The position numbers were made by a program, and so were the translations under genes. The notes under the pieces were generated by a model that was not told where the DNA came from, did no database searches, and worked only from the letters and a program-made list of their open reading frames with translations. A stretch of DNA of 64,000 bases. Origin: Photobacterium frigidiphilum. Lineage in GTDB: Bacteria > Pseudomonadota > Gammaproteobacteria > Enterobacterales > Vibrionaceae. The stretch covers positions 1 to 64,000 of the forward strand of contig NZ_PYMJ01000030.1 in NCBI RefSeq assembly GCF_003025615.1. Direction: 5' to 3'. Positions 1-8,637 of the stretch are shown here, in pieces (within the stretch, counting starts at the first letter, position 1; each line of letters opens with the position of its first letter).

Positions 1-124
1 CATATGCCTGCACAACCAGACATAGCCACAAACACAAATTAGCTCCTGCTACCGCGCTTGTGTATTTCAGATAGACTCGTGGTTCATTTAAGCTTCCATG
101 CTCGCCCTGAACTCCGGGCACACT

Positions 125-427
125 ATAGGTTTCGTCCATCCGCCACGAAGACGCGACTGGCTTTTTCACTTGTCGGGCACGATGTTCCAGTAAGGGGGCA
201 TATTTGATGACCCAGCGGTTCAATGTTGAGTGGTCAACATTGATGCCACGCTCTGCCAAGATCTCTTCAATTTCACGGTAGCTCAGCTTGTAGGAAAGAT
301 AGTACCGAACGGACTGCAGTATGATCTCGGAAGGAAAATGACGGCCTGTGAATTTAATGGTCATAATGTTGGAAGTGATGAATGTTGAGGATGATCATAA
401 CCTAGCACCCCAGTTTGCGACAAAACC
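125..427 (-). mobile_element. IS6-family element fragment: right end and transposase N-terminus
   Basis: Reading the minus strand from an ATG at 364, about 80 codons match the start of an IS6/IS26-type DDE transposase: GRHFPSEIIL, the YYLSYKLSYREIEEILAERG helix, VDHSTLNRWV, and SWRMDETY, which holds the first catalytic Asp. Homology stops at that motif near 125; positions 1-124 read as unrelated sequence and the rest of the transposase is missing. The outer end carries a terminal-repeat-like sequence at 414-427, reading GGTTTTGTCGCAAA on the minus strand, the style of IS6-family ends. The copy cannot be active. Family assignment is by remembered motifs only. Confidence 0.8.
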
Positions 428-550
428 AGATATCCAAATGTCGAACCGCCCGCGTTGCTTGAGAGCCTGATTGTACTCACCATAGTTATTTAGCGCGTAG
501 GTATGTTTCTTGAAGTGATGGCGTTTGGCGTCATTGTGTTTGTAAGGCAT
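428..550 (-). pseudogene. IS5-family transposase N-terminal fragment
   Basis: From an ATG at 550 on the minus strand, about 41 codons read MPYKHND, then a Lys/His-rich stretch, then NYGEYNQALKQRG and FDIWIS. This is the usual beginning of IS5/IS903-group transposases (MPYKHN...REYN..L..RG....WIS). The match breaks exactly where the IS6 terminal-repeat-like sequence begins at 427, so an IS6-type element appears to have inserted into an older IS5-type element. The remainder of the IS5 transposase is not in the window. Confidence 0.7.
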
Positions 551-585
551 GTGTTAAATAGCCAACCTGTATAAATAGATTGGCC

Positions 586-735
586 ATGATAACTGAACTC
601 AGTGTTAATGGAATTATTGAGCATTATCTGAGCGCTTCAACAAAGCCGAAAAACACCGATGAGCGCATCATGGAGAAGATCGACGCGAACTCCTGGCAAT
701 CTCAATACCGTCGTTACAAACGTACTTCGTTCTAA
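586..735 (+). CDS. 49-residue ORF of unknown function, perhaps the 3' end of a broken gene
   Basis: An open frame from ATG 586 to TAA 735 encodes a small basic protein with a Lys/Arg/Tyr-rich tail (YRRYKRTSF). A good intrinsic terminator follows immediately, which suggests a real transcript end. No Shine-Dalgarno sequence is obvious before the ATG and the frame begins next to IS debris, so this may be the tail of a larger gene cut by the insertion. I do not recognise the family. Confidence 0.35.
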   Translation: MITELSVNGIIEHYLSASTKPKNTDERIMEKIDANSWQSQYRRYKRTSF

Positions 736-750
736 TTCAGCTCAATAGTC

Positions 751-783
751 AAAGCCGCCTTCCTAGAAGGCGGCTATTTATTA
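751..783. terminator. Intrinsic terminator between convergent genes
   Basis: A perfect 9-bp stem GCCGCCTTC / GAAGGCGGC with a CTA loop (754-774) is flanked by A-rich and T-rich sequence. It lies between the small plus-strand ORF and the minus-strand chitinase and could serve both. Confidence 0.8.
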
Positions 784-797
784 AGGAAAAGTTTAAA

Positions 798-2237
798 TTA
801 AACTATTTTCCAAGGTCCCCACGCACCACTTTGCTCTGGGTCGTCGCCCTGTGTCCAAGACTTAGCTTCATAGGTCACACCATTAACAACAACCCGCTCA
901 CCCGTGTTATAAACTGCGTTTGCCTTCCAGCCATTTGGATCAACGTCAATAATGTCGATTTTTTCGACTACACGCACTTCTGGCCAGTTGGCATGAGAAC
1001 CATAGAAGTTGGTTACACATTTCTCGTAGTCACCTGGAACCAGAGCTGAATAAGCCGTTTGAAAACCAACCAGTTCACACTCAAACGACGCGCCATCTGG
1101 GCGGTCAGCGTGATTTTTCCAGTTGCCATCCCAGTTCGTGTACAGTACGTCTGTTGCACCATTCAGGTTCAGGCTGCCATATGGCATTTGCTGCCAGCAG
1201 GTGTTTTCCTCATCCAACTCAACAGGAATATTGTAGTGAGCAGCTAAGCCTTCCCAGTAACGAATACGGTTAACCGGTTGACCCTTAGTTTTATTTTGCT
1301 CACCACACTCGATACCACCGTTGATCACATTTATTGTGGTACCAAAACCGTAGCCGATACCTGCATCGATTTCACGCTGTGAAGGAGTCCAGGTGCGGTC
1401 AATGACGTGCAACATCGCAGGCTTAGGCGCTTGCGGGGTTAGGAAGAACCAGATAGCCGATGCAAGGTTCAGCCATGAATCAGCGACCAAGCCCGGGTTA
1501 TTTAAAAGAACGGTGGCATCACCATCGTACATCACCTCTGAGAAAGCGCCGTAGTTAAAGTGATAAGACAGTTGCTTGGCGCCACGGCCAAAATAGCCCT
1601 GGCCAGCAGCACATGGCCAACGTTTATTCTGCCAATCATCTTGTCCACAACCGGTGATGTAACCTTCCTGGCCTTCAGACCAGCCCATTTCACGCACGTG
1701 TACTAAGGCTTGCTGCCATTCTTCAAGACCAAGGGGGTTATCCCAAATGTTTTCTTTCGTAATGTGGCCGCCAGTCTCTTGTGAGAAATGGGCAAATGCA
1801 GTAATGACCGATTTTTTACAGATTGCATCTGATTCACTTTTACGATCGTCGGTGTATTCACCACAGAATGCCGGGAACTTACCAATGGCGCGCAGGAAAC
1901 GAGTATAAGTGTACTCAGGCGCTTTTTCTTTTGCCATTTGGGTCAGGAAGTCCCATTGTTCTTGTGGGAAAACACGTTCTACACGTTTGACGTTTTCTGG
2001 GTTGCTTGCCGCTTTTGGCTCAATGGCGTCAACGATGATATTTGGACGCGTTTCGAGCGCTTTTGCCCAGACGGCGTACATTGGATTAGCGGTTTGTACG
2101 TCTTCTGCTTTTTTCAGCTCAACACGTGAAACAATGTAACCGGTAGGATTTTCCGGATCAGGTTGTGGATTCATCGCAAAGCTGTTCGCTGCAATGCCAC
2201 AGCCGATTAGCGTCGACAAAAGTCTTAGTTTGGACAT
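798..2237 (-). CDS. Secreted GH19 chitinase with C-terminal chitin-binding domain
   Basis: The protein hydrolyses chitin outside the cell, a typical trait of marine Vibrionaceae. Residues 1-21 form a Sec signal peptide (hydrophobic core, cut after NSFA). The GH19 catalytic domain spans roughly 120-350: the HFSQETGGH segment near residue 154 carries the proposed acid Glu, followed by GYFGRGAKQLSYHFNYG and a Cys-rich region that would form disulfides. The last 45 residues (WKANAVYNTGERV..GVTYEAKSWTQGDDP) match a CBM5/12 (ChtBD3) chitin-binding domain. AAGGAG lies at proper distance before the ATG. The gene stands alone with its own promoter region; a terminator lies beyond its stop. The family call is firm; substrate range is not visible. 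Confidence 0.93.
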   Translation of the reverse strand: MSKLRLLSTLIGCGIAANSFAMNPQPDPENPTGYIVSRVELKKAEDVQTANPMYAVWAKALETRPNIIVDAIEPKAASNPENVKRVERVFPQEQWDFLTQMAKEKAPEYTYTRFLRAIGKFPAFCGEYTDDRKSESDAICKKSVITAFAHFSQETGGHITKENIWDNPLGLEEWQQALVHVREMGWSEGQEGYITGCGQDDWQNKRWPCAAGQGYFGRGAKQLSYHFNYGAFSEVMYDGDATVLLNNPGLVADSWLNLASAIWFFLTPQAPKPAMLHVIDRTWTPSQREIDAGIGYGFGTTINVINGGIECGEQNKTKGQPVNRIRYWEGLAAHYNIPVELDEENTCWQQMPYGSLNLNGATDVLYTNWDGNWKNHADRPDGASFECELVGFQTAYSALVPGDYEKCVTNFYGSHANWPEVRVVEKIDIIDVDPNGWKANAVYNTGERVVVNGVTYEAKSWTQGDDPEQSGAWGPWKIV

Positions 2238-2777
2238 ATAAGAAACTCCTTGTAGGTGTATAGATTATTGGTTTGTTCTTTCTATAACTGCATATCTTCC
2301 AGAAGCCTGTGAATACTGTACTTTTGAACAGTCTCTTTACCAATAAGAGAACAATAGCCAAGAGGAATTCGGCAAACTAAGGAGTATGACATTTCCATCG
2401 CAATTATCATGCCCTCTATTGGTGAAAGGAATAATTACAAGTCATTAATTTTAATGGCTTTAATCACTAACAGGCGCTGTGTATCACTATAAAATGAGCT
2501 GTGGAGTTACCCAATACTAAATTTGTACTGAATGATCTTCAGAGGCTGTGACTTTTAGCACTTTATTATACTATTGAACAATTACCGTGATGCTTTATCG
2601 GTAAAAGGCTCAATTGACCCATGATATTAGATGGAAATGCTAACAAAAGGCATAGGGGGTTGTTTTAATATATGCGAAGCATATCAAACATGTTAAAACA
2701 AACTAATGGTGGAATGAGTACTTCTATTCTTTGCTAAAGTCCGATCGCGAAATCTGAACAAGTAAGGAGATCACGCC
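2238..2777. other. Gene-free spacer with one structured inverted repeat
   Basis: About 540 bases with no convincing gene on either strand. It should contain the chitinase promoter. At 2660-2701 outer arms TTGTTTTAA / TTAAAACAA enclose a smaller hairpin ATATGC-GAA-GCATAT; this could be an operator, a structured RNA element or a mobile-element end. Confidence 0.5.
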
Positions 2778-3125
2778 ATAGAAACCATAAATCAAACTGA
2801 CCCTTATTTATCATCCGTAATGATTCCAAACCCTGAAGCGTTGACCAGGCGCGTTTATATAGATGATTTTGGCTTCTTTTCTATAGACCTACATATCGAA
2901 CAAAAGTGCGTACTGTTCATCGATATCGAAGGTGTACTAATACCCAATAACGAATCTTTAAGGCAGTACAATTTTCAACAATACAATGAGAGGAAATTTG
3001 AAGCGATTAAGCGAGACAAGAGCTGTGTTCAACGCTTGATTCAATTCTTAGATCATACAGGAGCAGTTATCGCTGTGCATTCTAGTTGGTGGCATACGTT
3101 AATGTGTTTATTAACTATCACTTAG
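2778..3125 (+). pseudogene. HAD-like phosphatase-fold gene, start codon lost and C-terminus truncated
   Basis: The frame contains a HAD motif I-like strand (VLFIDIEGVLIP) and, later, AVIAVHSSWW, which resembles the [S/T]SWR strand of HAD domains of the Swiss-army-knife RNA-repair type (HAD_SAK-like); that assignment is from memory. The protein ends right after this strand, so about half of such a domain is missing. A strong TAAGGAGA at 2763-2770 is followed 8 bases later by ATA (2778) in the same open frame, giving 14 extra codons before the first ATG at 2820, which itself has no good ribosome-binding site. The likely history is ATG to ATA at the original start plus loss of the 3' part. Confidence 0.55.
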
Positions 3126-3321
3126 TATGAATATATATTTACAGATATATTTATTACCAAGTAGCTCAATTTTCTTCTGCTCACAATCGATAGGTTCATT
3201 CACATCAAAAAGCGTTTATGATGTTCCTCCCATTTTTAATGAATAGCATTCATTTGATACCCCTGCGATATTTATTTTCGTGGAAGTATTCATATAAATT
3301 ATGACTCATGTCGTGATAGCC

Positions 3322-3355
3322 TAATGATATTAGAGCTTTAACTTTAATATCATTA
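3322..3355. promoter_or_regulatory. 11-bp inverted repeat in the leader of the lipoprotein gene
   Basis: TAATGATATTA (3322-3332) and TAATATCATTA (3345-3355) are perfect inverted copies separated by 12 bases, ending 26 bases before the ATG of the next gene. It may be an operator or an mRNA hairpin; no U-run suggests a terminator. Confidence 0.5.
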
Positions 3356-3381
3356 TTATTAAAATACCTTAGGGGTATACA

Positions 3382-4563
3382 ATGAATAAAATAACACCAA
3401 CATGCTTATTATTAAGTTTAGTGCTTGCTGGATGTCAGTCTGATGACACAACCTCCCATCAATCACCTAGTCAAAATGCCGATACGATTACACAGCAAAA
3501 ACAAAAATTAGCCAAACAGCTAAGTGAAAATTACACGGATATTGAGCAAACTCTCAAATCACAAATATCCGATCAGAAATTAACTATTTCACTATCAACG
3601 CTGTTGGCGGAAGAACCACAATCGCCATTTACGCAGCAAATGCAAAAAACCGACACCAATATTCGAACAGTAAAAGGGGTGTCAAATTTCACCAATGAAC
3701 TGCTTGAGCTGAGACTTGCTGACACGTCCATGGTACAGGAATGGAAGGAAGGCCAAAGTCCTTTGTTTGCTTTTGAGCCTACAGGGGATGACGAGTCATG
3801 GCAGTACATTGAAGCCTATGATGTCTATGGTCAGCTTCACCAACTTGATGTATACCAAATACCAGAAGTACCAGTGTTTGTAGTTGACAACAATAGCGCT
3901 AAGGAGCTCAAAGCTGGACTGCAAGCAATGCAGGCTGAAATGAACAAATTAGGGCAACCTGCTGCATTGCATAGCTATGATGAAAACACACAACAAGCTC
4001 AATTGAAGAGCAGTACTCGCAGCCTTTCAGCAGCTCCTATCTCAACCACTGTCATTAAGAAGATTCGTTTATCTGATGATGAAGAACCGTGGATTTCTGG
4101 TAAAGCCGAAGTGTACGCAATCGTAACCGGAGTTAATCCGAGCCGAGACGAACCAACTATCGACTTAGTAGAAATGCCCTACCTAGATTATGATAATAAA
4201 GATTACTACCCTAACCAGGTTGTTATTCATTGGTCTCGTTATCGCTGGGGGGCTGCCGATATGATATTGATGGAACAAGATGACGGCACTGATTACAAAG
4301 AACTGGCCAAACTTTTAGTACAAGTCGCAGAAGAAGTATTGAAAATGATCCCGGATCCAGAAGTTCAAGCTTACGCTGTGATTCCACAAATTACAGGAAA
4401 AATCATTGAAGCAATCCCTGATGGAGTGTTAGTTAACGATGATGATTTTGTCGATGTTTACTATACACTATTGCAAGATACGTCTTATGTTGACCACCCG
4501 GCGGCATCTGGTAATGCCGTCGCAACGTTAGAGCCATTAACTATCTCACCGACACGTCCGTAA
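3382..4563 (+). CDS. Putative outer-membrane-targeted lipoprotein, DUF3103-like
   Basis: The N-terminus is a lipoprotein signal peptide with lipobox LVLAGC (Cys18), followed by QSDD, so the protein is probably anchored on the periplasmic or outer face. The mature part is about 375 residues, without membrane segments, starting with a Gln/Lys-rich helical region and containing several acidic stretches (DDEEPW, LDYDNKDYY). It resembles the Vibrionaceae DUF3103 family, recalled from the overall pattern and not checked. Function is unknown. An AGGGG ribosome-binding site precedes the ATG. The gene is monocistronic, with an inverted repeat upstream and a hairpin after the stop. Confidence 0.7.
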   Translation: MNKITPTCLLLSLVLAGCQSDDTTSHQSPSQNADTITQQKQKLAKQLSENYTDIEQTLKSQISDQKLTISLSTLLAEEPQSPFTQQMQKTDTNIRTVKGVSNFTNELLELRLADTSMVQEWKEGQSPLFAFEPTGDDESWQYIEAYDVYGQLHQLDVYQIPEVPVFVVDNNSAKELKAGLQAMQAEMNKLGQPAALHSYDENTQQAQLKSSTRSLSAAPISTTVIKKIRLSDDEEPWISGKAEVYAIVTGVNPSRDEPTIDLVEMPYLDYDNKDYYPNQVVIHWSRYRWGAADMILMEQDDGTDYKELAKLLVQVAEEVLKMIPDPEVQAYAVIPQITGKIIEAIPDGVLVNDDDFVDVYYTLLQDTSYVDHPAASGNAVATLEPLTISPTRP

Positions 4564-4573
4564 TTTCATTTAC

Positions 4574-4602
4574 TTGGGCACTACGAATTACGTAGCGCCC
4601 AA
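4574..4602 (+). terminator. Hairpin after the lipoprotein gene
   Basis: TTGGGC-A-CTACG / CGTAG-C-GCCCAA with an AATTA loop starts 11 bases after the stop codon. There is no strong T-run, so termination efficiency is uncertain. Confidence 0.5.
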
Positions 4603-4826
4603 ATAATGCTGCCATCAAGCCACAACAAATATTAATAATTTCTATTGTTTTAAATATGCACAGAGAAAGATAACCAACAACTAAACTCAGCCTAAATGTT
4701 ATTACCGTTTATTATCACTGTAAAATGCAAAACGACTAAGTAGTCATGCAAAAGTTATCGTGAATTTTTCACCATAAAAATCCAGTATGCTTTTTATACT
4801 GAAACTTAGATCTTCGAAAGTTTTAA

Positions 4827-5264
4827 ACGCTTCGCATATATTCCCCCATGAGTGTCAGTGTTGCCTTGCTCGCCAATGACGATACGGTAAGATTTTGCGA
4901 TCTGCCCTATGCGTCTATTTTTAAAAAATTCACCCAGAGTGCGACTAAAACCGAAATAAGAATAAAAAATTCGTCGTTTATTGTGGAACAGTTTATTGGC
5001 AAAGAAATACGTCAAGATACTATTCATATGACAGTACTGCCTTGGGTTGATTTCACCAGCATGACGCATGCAAGAGACACCAAGCATCCAGACAGCATTC
5101 CCAAAATGGCGTTAGGGAAATTAACTCAAAATGGTGATCGCATGAGAATGCCTCTTTCGATAGAAGTACACCACGGGATGATGGATGGTCTTCATGTCGG
5201 CCAATTTATTAATATCTTACAAGTATTATTCAATCAGCCATCGTTGTTAGATTTAAACGATTAA
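4827..5264 (+). pseudogene. Chloramphenicol acetyltransferase (CAT-A fold), 5'-truncated
   Basis: The frame holds the C-terminal part of a classical chloramphenicol acetyltransferase: LPWVDFTSM, then MPLSIEVHHGMMDGLHVGQFIN with the catalytic HHxxxDG motif. Full-length CATs are about 210-220 residues; here at most 145 codons remain after an in-frame TAA at 4824, so the trimer-forming N-terminal third is missing. The first ATG (4848) has no ribosome-binding site. Antibiotic resistance from this fragment is not expected. Confidence 0.75.
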
Positions 5265-5342
5265 TGGGTAAAAGAAGGAGGTTGCAGCATTATATTGAAT
5301 GGCAAAGTTAATTATCAAATTGTCCAATATTGATGGTAAAAA

Positions 5343-6386
5343 TCACTTAGAGTGCTCAGAGCTACTTTTTCGATATTCACTTGGCGTCATTCCCGTCATT
5401 CTTGAAAACTCGCGGTTAAAGTTGGACTTGGTCTGAAAGCCGGAGTTCATGAAGATCTGGGTAATGGTGTCTTGTGACGTAATCAAAGAATGTTTGGCGT
5501 GCTCAATGCGATACTCATTGATGAGCTTAGAAATGTTCTGTTCATGGACTTGATTGACTGCGATTGAAATCTGTTTCGCCGGTACGCCTAACTTACGAGT
5601 CAGTTTGGAAAGAGTCAGCTCTGGGTCGAGGTAAAGTGAGTCTTGGCGAATTCTAGCATCTAATGTAGAAGTGATTTCTTTAGCGCGCTCCTTCGTCATG
5701 ATAGGGGGACGGGTTGACTCCTCACTATCGCTGTTCATTTTGTGTAATTGTGACTCCTCTGAAACAGGAGTATTGATACCTACCACGACTACAGCTATCG
5801 ATAACACGGGTAAAAGGATCAAATGTGCCGTAGTGAGGATATAGAGTGATAGTTCACCTTGGTTGAACGTGAGATCCAAAGACATGAATGTATCGACAAA
5901 CGCTGAAAAGATTAGCATCCATCCAGCAATACTCTCTGCTTTCTTAACACCTTCCCAATTCCCCAGCGAGACATTAATCAACGCAGTTTCTTTGGTCGAA
6001 AAGCGGATAAGTGCAATTCCGTAGCCGACGTAAATTAAGGTAAGAACTTCATCTAGTGGAAGTGCCAACCAAGGTTGAGTGGCAGAGCTAACAGCGACAA
6101 GTAGTGGCGCAATAAAATGTTTAGTTGGCAAGAAGCCTTGATCGCGACTTGCATGTGCAAACGTATACCACGCAGCGATAGGAATGGTGGAAGCCAGAAT
6201 AGGTTGTGCGATGCTGAAAGCTTCGATCTCAAATGTCCAGCGTAAACCAACCATTGCCGTAGTCGCAGCGCATAGCCCTAAAAACAGGCTAGCGACTTTA
6301 GCTTGCTGTGAGAATCGGACATAAAGTGTTATCGCCAGTAAGCCGAGTAACATAGAGACAACGAACGGAACGGGAATCGCAAGCAT
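5343..6386 (-). CDS. AraC-family regulator with N-terminal multi-pass membrane domain
   Basis: The first 210 residues contain about seven hydrophobic segments (starting VPFVVSMLLGLLAITLYV), followed by a cytoplasmic linker and a C-terminal AraC-type DNA-binding domain from about residue 240 (LSKLTRKLGVPAKQISIAVN; QTKSNFNREFSRMTGMTPSEYRK). Membrane-anchored AraC proteins of this layout occur widely in Vibrionaceae and presumably sense a signal in or across the membrane. The neighbours do not reveal the target; the CAT remnant lies downstream and a DUF805 gene is divergent. Confidence 0.85.
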   Translation of the reverse strand: MLAIPVPFVVSMLLGLLAITLYVRFSQQAKVASLFLGLCAATTAMVGLRWTFEIEAFSIAQPILASTIPIAAWYTFAHASRDQGFLPTKHFIAPLLVAVSSATQPWLALPLDEVLTLIYVGYGIALIRFSTKETALINVSLGNWEGVKKAESIAGWMLIFSAFVDTFMSLDLTFNQGELSLYILTTAHLILLPVLSIAVVVVGINTPVSEESQLHKMNSDSEESTRPPIMTKERAKEITSTLDARIRQDSLYLDPELTLSKLTRKLGVPAKQISIAVNQVHEQNISKLINEYRIEHAKHSLITSQDTITQIFMNSGFQTKSNFNREFSRMTGMTPSEYRKSSSEHSK

Positions 6387-6571
6387 AGCAGGTCCTAGAT
6401 TAAGAAAATGGTACTTTATTGAGTCGCATTAAGGATAACTCGATGAAATATAATTAAAACTTAAATATAGACAAATACCCGTTTTGGGACGACCTAAAAC
6501 CCGTTTGGGGACGTTTACTCCCCTTATTCGTAGCAAAATGTCATCACTAATCAATTACGGAGGTGACATTT

Positions 6572-6907
6572 ATGCAGTTCTATTTTATCGCTTGGAAGCG
6601 AAGCTTAGACTTTTCGGGCCGCTCGTCCCGCGAAGAATTTTGGATATTTATATTGGTGCATACATTGGTGACTATCGGATGTATTGCGGCAGATATCGCT
6701 ATGGACATGACGACTTGGTTTGACACTATTTATAGCGTTGTAAGTTTCATTCCTATGCTTTCCGCAATTGTTCGTCGACTGCACGATATCGACAAATCTG
6801 GCTATTGGGGACTGGTCTTTTTTATTCCGGTAGTAGGGCCATTTTGGTTGATGTATTTGTTGGTGCAATCGACCCATACTCACAGAGATGGGGAGACCTT
6901 TGCATGA
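6572..6907 (+). CDS. DUF805 small inner-membrane protein
   Basis: A 111-residue protein with the DUF805 signature: an N-terminal aromatic segment (FYFIAWKRSLDFSGRSSREEFW), then three to four membrane segments with the conserved RRLHDIDKSGYWGL motif. The start at 6572 was chosen because GGAGGTG (6559-6565) sits 6 bases upstream; an in-frame GTG at 6563 overlaps that site and is less likely. The stop overlaps the next gene's ATG as ATGA, so the two are probably translated together. No biochemical role is known for the family. Confidence 0.85.
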   Translation: MQFYFIAWKRSLDFSGRSSREEFWIFILVHTLVTIGCIAADIAMDMTTWFDTIYSVVSFIPMLSAIVRRLHDIDKSGYWGLVFFIPVVGPFWLMYLLVQSTHTHRDGETFA

Positions 6908-7386
6908 AAAAGCTAATACTTCTAAACATGTTTTTGGCTGCTTTTATCTCAGTGTTCAGTTACGCCTCAACTGTATCGCCTTCAGGGCCGTTTGGTATTC
7001 TAACTGTAGACAATATGACGCAAGGACAACTCCTTTGGCTTAAAGGTCGAGTCGGAGAAGCGAGCTATACATTTACTCGTCAAGATGAGAGAACATGTAT
7101 TGTTAAGGTGCCTGTTGCCGTAGGAAGTATTTCTGAGCCAGATTTAGGCATCAATGAAACGAAAGGTCTAACTATCGTCGTTGTGAGCCAGCAGCTCAAT
7201 GATGCTCTTATGCAAGGGGAACGGATAAACAGTGAAGACTGGCGTTTCACAACACTAGAAGATGACGATAACGTCGACGGACTGATTGCCAGTGGAATTA
7301 GCCTTAGGGAGGGCTTCATCCTAAACTCCAAAAGAAGATGGGTTTCTTGGTTTATGGGGAACAAACAAAGCCCAGTTTGCCTCTAA
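6904..7386 (+). CDS. Exported protein of unknown function, coupled to DUF805 gene
   Basis: The 160-residue product starts MKKLILLNMF and has a signal peptide ending near FSYAS, so the rest is periplasmic or secreted. The mature part is a soluble beta-rich-looking domain with two Cys residues (ERTCIV and the near-terminal PVCL), which could form a disulfide. The ATGA overlap with the DUF805 gene argues for a shared function. No family was recognised. Confidence 0.75.
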   Translation: MKKLILLNMFLAAFISVFSYASTVSPSGPFGILTVDNMTQGQLLWLKGRVGEASYTFTRQDERTCIVKVPVAVGSISEPDLGINETKGLTIVVVSQQLNDALMQGERINSEDWRFTTLEDDDNVDGLIASGISLREGFILNSKRRWVSWFMGNKQSPVCL

Positions 7387-7495
7387 CTAATGGCTCCTTT
7401 AAAGGATTTATATTTGAAGGAGTTCTCATTATTGTTAATACATATCACACCTGCCAATGTAGAGGCATGAGCGCCGTAACACTGGCCTGATGTTA

Positions 7496-8431
7496 CTAAT
7501 TATTAAAGTTGATTACTCGCGAGTCATTTCTCGTCATATTTGGCATTTGGCCTAACATGCCAGATTCCCCAAAATGGAACGTCTCAAGCTGGGCTCGCGG
7601 CGTTGAACTGGATTTGATAGAGCTTGTATGCAAAGCATCATCTTTCGTGCTGGCAGCATAAAGCTGACCTGAGAATGGGATGCTTGTGTCGTAATTTTCA
7701 AACCAACCCCCCATAGCATCCGTTAACTCTTTCTCTAACTTATCTACATGCGCCAAAAACGCGTTATGGTTTGCAAAGAGTCTTAAGTCATGGACTAAAT
7801 TCGGATTCTTTTCGTCAGGAAATGCTGCTGCCATCAAGATCCCTGGGATTTTTTCATACCATAAATTACATACTGTCTGAAAAGAAGTCCCCAGATCTTT
7901 CATCTGGCCCTGTTTAACATAGCGCATTGTAAATCCGAATAATGCAGGGCCCTCTTCCCCTACGCCATCAGCTTTAATAAAACCAGCCATACTTTTCTTA
8001 AAATCGTAACGCACACATGGAATATTTTGAGTCTCAGCAAGTGTATCCTTATCCCAACCACCATACACAATCAGTGTATCAGGATCTTCTTCTGTGCTCT
8101 TATAAGTAGCCCATAACGGCTCACTCGGCGTTGGTCGACCCCAATCGTTAGCAAAAGTATTTGCACTCTTAACCCAGATAACATGCCAGTAAACCAATGG
8201 TTCATCTTTATCAGGAAATGCAAAGATAGCCTTAACGTCTGGATTGCTTTCGTAGACAGACTTGGAAAACGTTTGATATTGGATCTTAAACTCTTCTAAC
8301 ATGTCATCCTTGATACGACGCCTTCCGTAAATGATGACTGGCGTTGTTTCAGCCGCACCAGAAGGAGCCTTTGCTTCACCAGGCACCTGCGGAGCCGAAT
8401 TATCTATCTCTTCATTCTTTGTTAATTTCAT
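7496..8431 (-). CDS. Cytosolic protein with two related dimeric alpha/beta-barrel-like halves
   Basis: The start at 8431 is preceded by TTGGAG; the longer frame to 8467 has no such site. The 311-residue protein seems to be an internal duplication: near residues 30-105 and 160-235 both halves show Y..R..K..M...F..QYQTF/FQTV, then YE..P.....FAFPDKDEP or AAFPDEKNP, followed by a strand and AN.F. Such repeats fit the antibiotic-biosynthesis-monooxygenase (ABM/DABB) superfamily, but I could not place it in a named family and no cofactor or catalytic residues are evident. The C-terminal 60 residues are Ser/Thr-rich and may be disordered. No operon partner is adjacent. Confidence 0.6.
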   Translation of the reverse strand: MKLTKNEEIDNSAPQVPGEAKAPSGAAETTPVIIYGRRRIKDDMLEEFKIQYQTFSKSVYESNPDVKAIFAFPDKDEPLVYWHVIWVKSANTFANDWGRPTPSEPLWATYKSTEEDPDTLIVYGGWDKDTLAETQNIPCVRYDFKKSMAGFIKADGVGEEGPALFGFTMRYVKQGQMKDLGTSFQTVCNLWYEKIPGILMAAAFPDEKNPNLVHDLRLFANHNAFLAHVDKLEKELTDAMGGWFENYDTSIPFSGQLYAASTKDDALHTSSIKSSSTPRAQLETFHFGESGMLGQMPNMTRNDSRVINFNN

Positions 8432-8512
8432 ATTCGCTCCAAGTAAAGTTTGCCCTATTTTAAACAACTCAGAAAATTTAAATTTTCATTAATTAAATTA
8501 AACTTTAGGTAT

Positions 8513-8551
8513 AAAAAAACCCTCTGGCGATTTCGCTCAGAGGGTTTTTTT
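8513..8551. terminator. Strong bidirectional intrinsic terminator
   Basis: ACCCTCTG / CAGAGGGT arms with an 11-base loop are flanked by an A-run on the left and T-run on the right, giving terminator geometry on both strands. It stands about 80 bases upstream of a minus-strand start codon, with no intact gene ending here. Confidence 0.85.
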
Positions 8552-8637
8552 AAATACGCAAAAAACTACCCCCCGAAATTTATCATGGTGATAGTGGTCG
8601 TGTTAATTGCGTTTATATAAATTCGATTTATTTTGAG

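Noticed and set aside
6605..6883. Minus-strand open frame opposite DUF805
   Set aside because: It is the shadow of a well-supported membrane-protein gene and has no ribosome-binding site.
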